64,000 bases of DNA from positions 142,989,950-143,053,949 of the forward strand of contig CP136063.1 of assembly GCA_032622095.1 (NCBI GenBank), given 5' to 3'. The notes beneath the pieces were generated by a model. That model had not been told where the DNA came from. It made no database searches and saw only the letters and a program-made list of their open reading frames with translations. Below are positions 23,430 to 33,116 of the stretch, piece by piece. The first letter of the stretch is position 1. The number at the start of each line of letters is the position of its first letter. The stretch is from Siphonodentalium dalli. Lineage: Eukaryota; Mollusca; Scaphopoda; Gadilida; Siphonodentaliidae. Position numbers and translations under genes: made by a program.

Positions 23430-23998
23430 CTATCGTGGATCAATCTGAATCTGAATGGTTACGCTGCAGATCCCAATTCTGGTAATTTCGCAGCGGGCGA
23501 GAGAGTCTCAGATCTTTTCCTACAGCGCACTCTTGAAGGAATCCACAGGCTGTTGTTGTAGGATTAAGGATTCCTCCAGCTGATTCCAGTCGCATATAGT
23601 TCGAACAAATGTGGAATTAGCAAATTGAGCTGACACGTATGGTATAGCCTCGTAACACTGACTGTTGTTCCTTATTAGGTGCCGAGGAATTTGGCTGGTG
23701 ACGTAGCCTGTCAGAACTTTGCTCTGCGATCTAAGACGCCTTGTTTCGGGTGTAAAGTATTGATTAGGGGGTATAGCCAGGACCAATCCGCCCACCACCT
23801 TACTCATGAATCCCAGCCGATTTATTTTCCGCCGTTTCTGCAATGTTGGTAAATCTAGCTCGTAGAGGATCTTGGTCATATATCCACCTTCTTTGCTCTT
23901 ATAGTCTCTTTTAATGAAACGGGCTGCTCTACGCTGGATTCTTTCCAGCTGGTCGATGTGATTTTGTTGGTAGGGGTCCCAGATGGTGTCTGCGTAGT
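23430..23998 (-). pseudogene. CR1-type LINE ORF2 C-terminal fragment
   Basis: The minus-strand frame begins at the MITE junction with DYADTIWDPYQQNHIDQLER. It continues QRRAARFIKRDY, then a K-ILYELDLP-LQKRR pattern, and ends with a region giving RTICDWNQL. This is the conserved tail after the RT palm of CR1/Jockey-like LINEs (YA-T-WDP, LE--QRRAARF, TI-DWN-L). The upstream part is cut off by the MITE at 23999. It cannot encode a working RT. Confidence 0.75.
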
Positions 23999-24186
23999 CC
24001 ACAGAAATTGGAATCACTGACCTTTATGCAAGTTTTTGAGATTTTTTTGGAGTTCTAGGTATATAATACTGACCTTTATGCAATTTTTTGAGATTTTGGT
24101 TTAGTTCTAGGTATATAATTATATACCTAGAACTCCAAAAAGATCTCAAAAAATTGCATAAAGGTCAGTGATTCCAATTTCTGTGG
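23999..24186. mobile_element. 188-bp MITE inserted in the LINE, 6-bp duplication CGTAGT
   Basis: CCACAGAAATTGGAATCACT is mirrored by AGTGATTCCAATTTCTGTGG ending 24186. ACTGACCTTTATGCA and TTCTAGGTATATAAT recur internally in both orientations. CGTAGT lies on each side (23993-23998, 24187-24192), which fits a target duplication inside LINE coding sequence at the YA codons. Confidence 0.75.
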
Positions 24187-24924
24187 CGTAGTCCATGATC
24201 TTCAATTTCAAACTTCTCAATTCTTCTTCTTCTGGACAGGTGTATGAGCAGGCCACTGGCACTACATCATGCTTGTACCGGTACCACAAATTCAATTTTG
24301 AGACAATATTTTGGTTATGGCCAGATGGCCAGGTAGCTGAGGTACTGTTCAATACTATAGTTGATCCGTTTCGTTATCGTAACTTAATTCTTACTGTTCC
24401 GGGAATTGAAATATTTTTTGTCACATGAAATTCAGTCTTTTTCGATATTTGCGCACATCCATGTGGAAAAATCGGCGAATCTTATATATAAGTCCACAGT
24501 TTATCCGTTTGTAGCCAATACACCATTTCCTTCTGCCAATCCGCGTTGATTCGCGACAAAATTAACTCAAAACACCACAAGGAATTATCCGCGCTTCATT
24601 TTGAAGAACGGTAACTAAAAGTTAAGATTGTAATTTGGCTGCAGAAACGAAACGAAACGAATTTTGAAACACAATAATTGTATTCACTAATATTTTCCTG
24701 TTGGTATATGGTCTACTAATCATTTATTTGAAATAATAAGTATCGCTTAGAGAATAATTCTTACTGATAATTAGAATTATCTTTATTTTGTATCCCTTTA
24801 ATATTAAATAATGGCCCTGAAAATTGTCTGTTTGTCAGTTTAATGTTCACTAATTATAGCTAGGCTGTTAGATAAAGTATGATATTGCTTCATTTGTCCG
24901 GGGTAGTGTATTGTCATACTGTCA
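24187..24924. other. Unassigned DNA
   Basis: The first 150 bp may continue the LINE relic on the minus strand (frame ending LKIMDYA), but I cannot match it to RT motifs. The rest is AT-rich with no gene. Confidence 0.35.
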
Positions 24925-26642
24925 TAATAAACTTCAAGTAATAAGGTAACTACTCGTCAATGATGCTTGAATACATAAATGATTAATAAGGTAACAACTA
25001 CCCGTCAATGATCGACGTCTTAATATAGAAAGGTTTTATAAGGTAACTAACTACACGGCAATGGTACTTATTATAGAAGGTTAATAATTTAACTTCTTGT
25101 CAATGATGCTTTTAATATAGAAAGTGTTAATAAGGTAACTACCCATCAATAATGCTTTAGTGTAGAAATGGTTACTAAGGTAACTACATGTCAATGATGC
25201 TTTAATAAAGAAAGGGTTAATAAGATAAAGTTCTACACGCCAATGATGCTTAAATATAGAAAGGGCTAATATGGTAACTACACGTCAATGATGTTTTAAT
25301 ATAGAAAGGGTTAATATGGTAATTACACGCCAATGGTGCTTTAATATAGAAAGGGTTAATATGGTAACTACCGTCCATGATGCTTTAATATAGAACTGGC
25401 TCCTATGATAACTACATGTCAATGATGCTTTATTGTAGAAAGGGTTAATAATGTAACTAATCACCAATGATACTCATTATAAAAAGGGTTAATAAGGTAA
25501 CTACCTGTCAATTATTGCTTCAACGTAGAAAGGGTTAATAAGGTAATTACACGCCAATGGTGCTTTAATATAGAAAGGGTTAATATGATAACTGCACGTC
25601 AATGATGCTTTAATATAGAAAGTGTTATAATATGGTAACTGCACGTCAATGATGCTTTGATACAAAAATGGTTAATAAGGAAGGTAATTACCCGTCAATG
25701 GCGCTTTAATATAGAAATGGTTTATAATGTAACTACTCACCAATGATACTTAGTATAGAAAGGGTTGTTTAATATAACTACCTGTCAATTAATGCTTTAA
25801 TATAGAAAGAGTTAATAAGGTAACTACACTCCAATGATACTTAATAAAGAAAGGGCTAATAGGGTAACTACATGTCAATGCTGTTTAATACAGAAATGGT
25901 TAATAAGGTAACTTCACGTCAATGATGCTTTAATATAGAAAGGGTTAATAATGTAACAACTCACCAATGAGACTTAGTATAGAACGGGTTAATAAGATAA
26001 CTACCCAGCAATAATGATGCTTTAATATAGAAAGGGTTATAATAAGGTAACTACAAGTCAATGATGCTTTAATACATAAATGGTTAATAAGGTAACTACC
26101 CGCCAATGGCGCTTTAATATAGAAAGGGTTAATAATGCAACTACTCACCAATGATACTTAGTATAGAAAGGGTTAATAAGGTAACTACCTGTCAATTAAT
26201 GCTTTAATATAGAAAGGGTTAATAACGTAACTACACGCCAACGGTACTTAGTATAGAAAGGGTTAATAAGGTAACTATATACGACAATGATACTTTGGTA
26301 TATACAGAGTTAAGGAGCCAACTACCCGTCAATGATGCTATACTATATAAAGGGTTAACATTGTAACTACACATCAATGATATTTTAATATAGAAAGGGT
26401 TAATAAGGTAACTACACGTCAATGATGCTTTAATAAAGAAAGGGTTAATAAGGTAACTTCACATCAATGGTGCTTTAATATAGAAAGGGTTAATAATGTA
26501 ACTACTCACCAATGCTACTTAGTATAGAAAGTGTTAATAAGGTAACTAACTACCTGTCAATTAATGATTTAATATAGAATGGTTAATAAGGTAACTACAC
26601 GCCAATGATGCTGTAATATAGAAAGGGTTAATAATGTGACTT
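24925..26642. repeat. 46-bp satellite array (GCTTTAATATAGAAAGGGTT)
   Basis: The consensus unit joins AATGATGCTTTAATATAGAA, AGGGTTAATAAGGTAACTAC and ACGTC, about 45-47 bp. It repeats some 37 times with substitutions and small indels across 1.7 kb. A sub-pattern using CTCACCAATGATACTTAGTA alternates with the CGTCAATGATGC form, suggesting higher-order units of several monomers. No unique spacers separate the monomers. Confidence 0.9.
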
Positions 26643-26659
26643 CAATGCAGATTATACAG

Positions 26660-26985
26660 TTTAACAAAATACCACAGGTGTATATATCCGGGTGAACACT
26701 GTAGTAAATACCTGGGCGAAACCCTGGTGTAAATACCTGGGTGTAAATACTCCGGATAATCGTCTAAATACCCGGGTTTGACAGCGTCTTCTAAATTATA
26801 TCCGTAAAAACCCGGGTAAACTGGGGTTTATACCTAACATATATAGAAAACACCTGGGTAAATCTATATAAATCCCTGATTTACCTGGGTGTAACCTGGG
26901 TGTGACCTGGGTGGAACCAGGGTAAAACCTATATGTACCGGGGTATACCTAGGTAAACACCAAGATTTACCCAGTTACATTTTTA
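26660..26985. repeat. ACCTGGGT-rich subterminal array, right end of the 13.4-kb element
   Basis: TACCTGGGTGTAAATAC, CTGGGTGTAACCTGGGTGTG and GGTATACCTAGGTAAACACC repeat irregularly. The words match those at 13.56-14.3 kb although the two arrays are not colinear. Repeated short words next to inverted ends are typical of subterminal transposase-binding regions; that role is inferred. Confidence 0.7.
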
Positions 26986-26991
26986 TATGGG

Positions 26992-27330
26992 TGGAACATA
27001 GTCAATGCCTTTATATATAGGCCGATAGGTTCGTGAATATCCAGCGCAGAACTGACGTGTGAGATATACTCGATCAGCTTTGTATTACATGATCGTTTAG
27101 ATCTGAAACCATGCTGACAGTTTGCTACTGAATTATTTTCCCCACAATATGGGTTATCATTGCACCATTGACAAACGATTCCAATACTTTGCATGGAACA
27201 CAAGTCAGGATGACAGGACGATAATTACCAGGTTCTGACCGCACACTTCTTGAAGAGACAAGTCAGTGTAGCTTTCTTCCAGATGTTGTGGATTAAAAAA
27301 AATGATAAACTAAATATGATAATGGTCGCT
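26992..27330 (-). pseudogene. LINE reverse transcriptase relic, N-terminal half
   Basis: On the minus strand one frame gives EPGNYRPVILTCVPCKVLES and, after a frameshift near 27130, another gives CQHGFRSKRSCNTKLIEYIS and finally KALTMFHP at the junction. These are the NYRPI and QHGFR--RSC--QL blocks and the KAFD-V-H site of CR1/Jockey-type RT. The homology stops at 26992 and resumes at 13545, so this is the upstream part of the same relic. Confidence 0.7.
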
Positions 27331-29020
27331 TTTTCCAACGTGTCTTCATGTTTGATATCAGCTACAGCACCGGGATTGTTTGTTATTAGTATGATTGTCT
27401 AAAATGTTGGTCACCTGGTCTGTTCTGTCGCATTGGGTATTTAATTAATTGATGCAGCATGTTCTTTTCCAGACAATCGGGAGAAAGAAGCCACAAATAG
27501 ATTGGACGGGGAATTGCACGTTTTCATCATTCACACTGTCTGCATTTGGACTCAATAACTCAATAATAACTGTTGTGTTTGTCAGTCTCCATTCTTACCA
27601 GACTGATTTTAAGAAGTGTAAATTTTCCATACCCTTAAACGTCTGCGCCGACAGTTGTTCGTGAATATACCAGGGGTCAATACAATGAAACGTTTCCTTT
27701 GTAAGATTCTACAATTGTTTGTAATAACTAACAATTTCTCATTCCGCTAATACTACGAACCTATAGCTAGATTACAAACATAAATCACAGATAGTATGTG
27801 TTCTTTGTAACTACTAACGTCTCCCAATCACAAAGAATTTTCGTGTACATAGAAAGTTAATAGAAAGTTATAACGCTAAGGAACGTGACTAGCAGGATCC
27901 GCGCTGGACCGAAATTAACTTTTGCCAAATAATTTGCCAAATGAAAGTATTTTTTTGCCAAATTGCATTAGAATTAACCAAATGTTATCCCTGATAGTAT
28001 CATTTTCTGCAACATTGATTGAGTTTTTATTTTGTTTTGTTTAAACACATTTTATTTGTTCATAAATTGGTTTATTTATGACAAAAGGGATTGGAGGACA
28101 AGTGCTACATTTATAATGACGTAGAATACCCTCCTCTTCCTGAGGAGATTCATTGAGATTTTATGTTTCGACACTTGCGGTTTGAACGACGTTTGATATC
28201 GATAGAAAAGCAGTTAGTCAATAAATATACTCGCACCTCTATTTAGGTTTATCATATAACACTAAACCAATCACCGAACAATAAAATGGTAGAAGAGTTG
28301 CTTCATCAGAAGGGAACATCACAAGATGAGTTGCTATGTAAATACCACCATCACACTAAATATTGGTAATCCCTCCACCCATCGATAATGAAGTTACCAG
28401 ATTAACTGCATCTTAATGGATGAGTTAACTTTTCCGAAACCATATAAAACACCACTTATATAATTTTGTTTTAATAGTTTCCTAAAATGAATGGTATTGG
28501 TTGACGATATTTTTCAACTTTATTGAGGAATTAATAAGTGACTTGCCAAAACTTTTGCCAAATGAAAATGTTTTGCCAAATGTGAATTATCTCTGCCATT
28601 GGCAAAATATTTAGCAAGTGGCATCGCGAACCCTGGTGACAAGAAGGTCTTCGTATGGGGTGTCCAACATCAGTTTCCAGTTTTTCACACACTTAAACCT
28701 GATAATATACATATCTATGATACACAGGGACGTAACGAAAAGGTGCCGATTCTTTCACCCCCTTGTGAAATGTTTTATCAGCTGGAAAGCTCATGTACAA
28801 CCCACAGCGACAAGGAGTTGGGGTTTGGTGTCTCACACCAAACACATTTTGTCAACATATTCAACAGTTGGAAATTTCTTATCTGACACAACATTTGTTG
28901 GAAATTTCACTAATATGTTGATATTGTTCTCGCAGTTTGATTTTCCAACAATGTATTAGTGGGAAATGTTTTGGTTTTTGACCAACGTTTGCATAATTGC
29001 CTCCTTTGGTCAAAAGTTTG
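27331..29020. other. Left flank of the Polinton, no gene supported
   Basis: AT-rich DNA. Open frames at 27449-27664 and 28599-28959 have no recognisable domain. TTTTGCCAAATGAAA-TGTTTTGCCAAATG words recur (27915-27970 and 28545-28620), suggesting an old duplicated element. TTGGTGTCTCACACCAAACA near 28827 is a small palindrome. Confidence 0.35.
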
Positions 29021-29026
29021 GATTGG
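29021..29026. repeat. Polinton target-site duplication, left (GATTGG)
   Basis: GATTGG directly precedes the element end AGTAGTACAGGAGG and is repeated directly after the other end at 45924-45929. Six bp is the usual Polinton/Maverick duplication length. Confidence 0.92.
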
Positions 29027-30287
29027 AGTAGTACAGGAGGCTTGTTGGCTCCACATGTAAAAATAGATTTTTTTGGCGGAAAAATTGGTTGTACTAAAAT
29101 AAAACAAAATAAAAAATAAAAACATAATTTTTTTTCTCCAAAATTTATAACGAGTTTTCGGTCTCTTACTGAAAAAAATATCGGCCGACTATTAAATGTC
29201 GAATGTTTATAAATTATTTGCGTGTAATATCTTTAGTTATAGGCCAACTATTTTTGTTCAAACAAATTTTAAATATTTTTCATGAAACTCTGTTAATTTT
29301 ATTAATCGATGTTTAGAAATAGCTTTATACCAATTATATGTGTATGGACTGGTCCGAGTCGCTGTAATCTTGGCCATTGACACTATTGGTATGAATGCAT
29401 ACATTCCAGTGTTCATCAATCAGACGCAGTCCATACATCATATAATTGTCTCCACAATACCTGAAATAATTTGACACCATTACTCTTACATAAATAATAA
29501 AGAGCGTTTATTCTTTACTTCTCTATTCCGATGAAGTTATTGAGTATATGACACGTGTGCATTATCGCGAATTATAAATTATTGAGATGTTGTACTATTT
29601 CGAATCACGCTCAGACGAAGATCGTGATGCGAAATTACTACCCGAATGAACTGACATATTCGATGGAACAAATTTTCAAGTATGTACACACACATAATCA
29701 CACGCGTCAATAGGGTAACACTGTATAGGTCGAAAAGAGTGACACCTTGGATAAATTTACCAAATGACTGCTATTATATCTGTTGACATCTATGAGTGTT
29801 TCGACTAGTTTGATGTTAGCTCTCACTCGCGTGTTTGAACATCATTTCCTGTTTAACGGGATATGATCACGTAAGTTTGATAAGCTGTGTCATTGTTAGC
29901 ATTAACGCGATAATTAGTTATCAAAAATATGTATACATAATACGTACAGGTGCTAATACGCTCAATAATAGAAGTTACTTCGGTGTCATTATTATAACAA
30001 CATTACGTAATAACCACTTATCGACCTATTCATACTTACGCTCATATATAATCTTATATAATATTGCCTCATCGGTGCTAACTATGTTAGGTAGTTATGG
30101 TATACAAATATCTATGACGAAGCTTCCTTTTATGCATGTTCAGACACGCTTTCAATTAAGTTATCGATAGCTTGTCTGAACATCACTAGTTGTTTAACGG
30201 GTTATGATCACGTAAGGTGATAAGATGTGTCATTGTTAGCATTAACGCGATAATTAGTTATCAAAAATATGTATACATAATACGTAC
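29027..30287 (+). repeat. Polinton terminal inverted repeat, left
   Basis: It is colinear with the reverse complement of 44641-45923. Notable internal parts are an imperfect hairpin TATGGACTG...CAGTCCATA near 29345-29435, an inward-facing TAAAGAGCGT at 29498, and the start of a tandem unit of about 340 bp (29836 on) whose second copy is cut at TACGTAC, 30287, where homology to the right arm stops. The open frame at 29835-30170 recurs in the right arm but shows no protein-like features. Confidence 0.9.
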
Positions 30288-30586
30288 ATTTGATAAGACA
30301 CCGCACCAATGATGTTATAAGAACTGTAGGTTTTTATAATATTACAGGTTGCAGTGTCATCCTGGTAATTCGTTTACACCAGTTTTTTACGTGTCTCTGA
30401 ACATTAGAATGGTCCTCTGTATCTTCACCAAAGATATTCGTTCCTGCCATAACTCTGTGTGTTCTATTTGAGCTTTTTTCCACAGCCTCTTCAACCTACA
30501 CGTTCTCGTCCATCAACCTTATCAGACCACACTTCCGACCCATATAAAGCTGATCTACACACTCCAACAAATGTTTACTTATGATG

Positions 30587-30594
30587 TATATAAG
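30587..30594 (+). promoter_or_regulatory. Candidate TATA box for the ATPase/capsid block
   Basis: TATATAAG lies 48 nt before the ATPase start codon at 30635 and just inside the left inverted repeat, the expected place for a promoter driving the plus-strand block. Support is position and sequence only. AT-rich surroundings make chance occurrence possible. Confidence 0.35.
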
Positions 30595-30634
30595 AACTGT
30601 ATAGCTACTAATAAATAGGACACAGTAAACAAAA

Positions 30635-31258
30635 ATGGGGTCAACTAACCATAGCGCCATACCATTTGAACCTTGTTCTAGTATTTGCAACAATGGACCA
30701 ACTGGTTCTGGTAAGACGAGATGGGTCTACAGATTCCTACAAAATCTTAGTGGAATGTATTCTAGAGATCCACCTAAGAAAATAATGTACTGTTACGGTA
30801 TTTATCAAAATTTCTATGATGAAATTGAATCATCAATCGAAAATTTGGTCATGCATCAAGGATTACCTACCCAAACAGAAATCGAAGAATTTGCTGATGG
30901 TAAACATAATATGTTAATATTAGACGACTTGATGCATCGTATTATTAACCAAAAAGAGATTGAATTACTATTTACGCAGCAAACTCATCATCGCTGTCTT
31001 TCGGTGCTATTTATCGTATTGTACACAGGATATCTAATTTTATTCAAAAATTTGAGGGATGGATCACAAATTTCAACATTGGGTAGACAATTGTATCCCG
31101 GTAAATCTAAAGTACTCATTGATGCATACAAGGATTGTATGAAGAAACCATTTGCGTATCTTATAATAGATATGTCCCCTCACACTGAGGATAAATACAG
31201 ACTACGAACAGACGTATTTCCCAACCAAGACCCTATAATTTACGTACCTACTACATAA
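30635..31258 (+). CDS. ATP: Genome-packaging ATPase (FtsK/HerA superfamily, A32-like), probably internally deleted
   Basis: A 207-residue protein expected to translocate element DNA into capsids. Walker A is GPTGSGKT at residues 21-28, with a preceding strand that starts PFEP. Walker B is MLILDD at 93-98. The downstream family signature LFKN-RD-SQI-TL-RQLYPG is clear. Between LFIV and GYLILFKN, family members usually carry a TQN-type motif and about 20 more residues; that segment is absent here in frame, so the product may lack a sensor region. I start at the ATG at 30635, with ACAAAA before it. The gene is the first of the plus-strand block and is followed 39 nt later by the next ORF. Confidence 0.9.
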   Translation: MGSTNHSAIPFEPCSSICNNGPTGSGKTRWVYRFLQNLSGMYSRDPPKKIMYCYGIYQNFYDEIESSIENLVMHQGLPTQTEIEEFADGKHNMLILDDLMHRIINQKEIELLFTQQTHHRCLSVLFIVLYTGYLILFKNLRDGSQISTLGRQLYPGKSKVLIDAYKDCMKKPFAYLIIDMSPHTEDKYRLRTDVFPNQDPIIYVPTT

Positions 31259-31297
31259 TAAGAAGGGGACAGTATCGCAGCTGAGTGCGACGATAAA

Positions 31298-31621
31298 ATG
31301 AGTCGATTATTACGTAAGGAGTTAAATTTTGTCAGAATATTGTCATCAACCCAATCAAGATCTCAACGAAATGCATTATTGACATCGATAACTAATAATC
31401 AGTTGAAAGTTCTAGTCGAAATTACGGTCAATTTACTACATGAAATTTTAACAGTTACAGTTCAACAAAAAGCTAAATTACGGCGCTATAAATCATTTTA
31501 TATATTCTTGGGTGATAAATCTGTGAGCTTGTTGAGGAAAAGAAAAAGTGTGAATAATCACTCACCCGCCATTGCTTTGATGTTGAACATCGTTGAACCT
31601 AAGTTGAAACAGTTTTTGTGA
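31298..31621 (+). CDS. Small basic conserved Polinton protein (107 aa)
   Basis: The N-terminal pattern is LNFVRILSSTQSRSQRNALL followed by a region giving VEI--NLLHEILTV, a Lys/Arg-rich centre (KAKLRRYKSF) and a hydrophobic C-terminus. I recognise this layout (charged helix, RQR-ALL, EI-N-L, KLRRYK, hydrophobic tail) as a recurrent small ORF beside the ATPase in Polintons. Its function is not known to me; a virion or DNA-binding role would suit its charge. Its stop codon overlaps the next start in TGATG (31619-31623), which suggests coupled translation or a shared transcript. Confidence 0.7.
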   Translation: MSRLLRKELNFVRILSSTQSRSQRNALLTSITNNQLKVLVEITVNLLHEILTVTVQQKAKLRRYKSFYIFLGDKSVSLLRKRKSVNNHSPAIALMLNIVEPKLKQFL

Positions 31622-32001
31622 TGGAGTCTGTGAAGAAAACTGTTTTGATCCCGTATGAAAGATATATGATGTACACAGAAAAAAGTGAACACAAAAAAGT
31701 TTCATCGGAGCCTAATATTGAACACAGCGACATCTCGGCAAACAATAGTAGCCATTCTGACGAAATGAATAAAGAAAGGGACCCGATGAATAATCAGATT
31801 GTTAATACAGCTCAAGCGACTGAACCTCAGGAGGCAATCGAAAAATCAGGAGTTAACACATCTAATAATACATCGAAAAAGACACACACTAAACAAAGAA
31901 AAAAGGAAATAAGAGAGATTAAGCGTGAAATATCTAGACCTCCAGGTATAATCGCCGGTAGGCTGACTAAGATAAACAAGAAACGGTGGATATCGCTGTG
32001 A
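31621..32001 (+). CDS. Charged low-complexity Polinton protein (126 aa)
   Basis: It starts at the ATG at 31621 that overlaps the previous TGA. The N-terminus KKTVLIPYERYMMY is a conserved-looking head. It is followed by an acidic Ser/Asn-rich linker (about residues 20-85) and a basic tail with KKEIREIKREISRPPG and final KKRWISL. Similar head-linker-tail ORFs sit between ATPase and integrase in other Polintons as I recall them. No enzymatic motif is visible. It is possibly a virion-associated or nuclear protein; the basic tail could act as a nuclear localisation signal. Confidence 0.65.
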   Translation: MESVKKTVLIPYERYMMYTEKSEHKKVSSEPNIEHSDISANNSSHSDEMNKERDPMNNQIVNTAQATEPQEAIEKSGVNTSNNTSKKTHTKQRKKEIREIKREISRPPGIIAGRLTKINKKRWISL

Positions 32002-32006
32002 ACAAT

Positions 32007-33116
32007 ATGGCCGATTGGAAAGATTATTTGAGTTCTATTTATTTTAATCCGGGTCATCCTGCATCGTACTCAGGAGCTACAAAGTTGCATCAGACTGTAA
32101 AATCTGAAAATATGCACATCATTTCCAAGCGCGAGATTGTGGCGTGGCTACAAAATCATGAAAGTTATTCCCTAACAAAAAGTGTTAGACGAAAATTCCC
32201 GAGGTCTCGTGTTATTGTAAACGCTTCTGACAGTCAATGGGATGGAGACCACATGGATATGAATGATGTTTCCAAAGACAACGACAATTACACGTACGTG
32301 TTAATAATGATAGACATTTTTTCTAGGAAGCTATGGTGCGAAGCTATAAAGAGAAAAACTGCAATTAATGTGATCAATGCTATGAAACATATATTTGAAG
32401 GTGGAAGAACCCTTCGCCTCCTCCGAACGGACCATGGTTCGGAATTCACAAACAAACGGGTCAAAAGTTACCTTAAGGGTCTTCATATATCTCAAATTTT
32501 TACGCAAAACGAAATGAAAGCCAATTATTCGGAACGAGTCATAAAAACTATAAAACATAAGATTTCACGTTATATGATAAAGCATAATAATGCTAGATAT
32601 ATCGACATTCTACAAGATATTGTGAAAAGTTATAACCATACCATACATCGTTCTTTGGGTACCACCCCTGACTCAATAACGATTGAGAATGAAGATGAGT
32701 CTCGCCTAGATCAGTGGTTAATAAGACAGAAGGGAGGTGTTAAAAGTAAATTGAAGAAAAAGTTCAAATACAATGTAAATGATATCGTTAGAATATCACA
32801 CACCAAAGAAGTTTTTGACCAAGAATATTCTCAGAAATGGACTGGAGAGTTGTTCAAAGTGACTAAGAAGTTTTACAGGCAGAACATACCCGTGAATACA
32901 TTGACAGATTTCTTGGATGAAGCCATTGAGGGCGCTTTCTACGAGTCAGAACTTCAAAGGGTGCGCGTTGATGACGATACAGTGTACAGAATAGATAAAA
33001 TTGTCAAAAAGAGGAAACGAAAGGGTCAAACTGAAGTCATGGTGCACTGGCATTCATGGCCTGACAAATTTAATTCATGGATTTTAGAGTCCGATGTCGC
33101 CAGATATCAAAATTAA
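32007..33116 (+). CDS. INT: Polinton integrase, retroviral type with C-terminal chromodomain
   Basis: A 369-residue DDE recombinase that would join element ends to host DNA in the nucleus. From the ATG at 32007 (an in-frame GTG at 31986 is ignored) the rve core has Asp81 in the WDGDHMDM block, Asp142 in RTDHGSEF and Glu176 in NYSERVIKT. An SH3-like segment (YNVNDIVRIS) and a chromodomain near residues 327-366 (DKIVKKRKRKGQ, VHWHSWPDKFNSWILESDV) follow. Length and order are normal for the family and the frame is intact. The 6-bp target duplication at 29021/45924 is the expected product of this enzyme class. It overlaps the next ORF by 23 nt. Confidence 0.95.
   Translation: MADWKDYLSSIYFNPGHPASYSGATKLHQTVKSENMHIISKREIVAWLQNHESYSLTKSVRRKFPRSRVIVNASDSQWDGDHMDMNDVSKDNDNYTYVLIMIDIFSRKLWCEAIKRKTAINVINAMKHIFEGGRTLRLLRTDHGSEFTNKRVKSYLKGLHISQIFTQNEMKANYSERVIKTIKHKISRYMIKHNNARYIDILQDIVKSYNHTIHRSLGTTPDSITIENEDESRLDQWLIRQKGGVKSKLKKKFKYNVNDIVRISHTKEVFDQEYSQKWTGELFKVTKKFYRQNIPVNTLTDFLDEAIEGAFYESELQRVRVDDDTVYRIDKIVKKRKRKGQTEVMVHWHSWPDKFNSWILESDVARYQN

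Larger units (their letters stand above)
13546..26991. mobile_element. Putative 13.4-kb non-autonomous transposon inserted in a LINE
   Basis: Both ends carry the same inverted terminus. CCCATATAAAAATGTA followed by CCTGGGTAAATC begins at 13546, and its complement (GATTTACCCAG, TACATTTTTATATGGG, one mismatch) ends at 26991. Both ends continue inward into ACCTGGGT-rich arrays. A 3-bp GTG repeat at 13543-13545 and 26991-26993 may be the target duplication. The strongest support is that the flanks are adjacent parts of one LINE RT. No transposase is visible inside. The interior holds nested MITEs, a CR1-type fragment and a satellite. Alternatively, two small related elements and unrelated rearrangement could mimic this. 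Confidence 0.55.

Noticed and set aside
24925-26642. CRISPR-like periodic array
   Set aside because: Monomers abut without unique spacers, vary along their whole length, and the context is a eukaryotic genome.
28599-28959. Two overlapping frames of 95 and 113 residues left of the Polinton
   Set aside because: Neither has a recognisable domain, and both overlap other frames in AT-rich DNA.
29835-30170. 111-residue open frame repeated in both Polinton terminal repeats (also 44481-45051)
   Set aside because: Repetition is explained by the inverted repeat itself. The composition is that of AT-rich DNA, no domain or motif is visible, and the tandem unit is truncated on the left.
31986-32006. Integrase start at GTG 31986
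   Set aside because: A non-ATG start is unlikely in a eukaryotic element. ATG 32007 lies six bases past the previous stop and gives a complete integrase.
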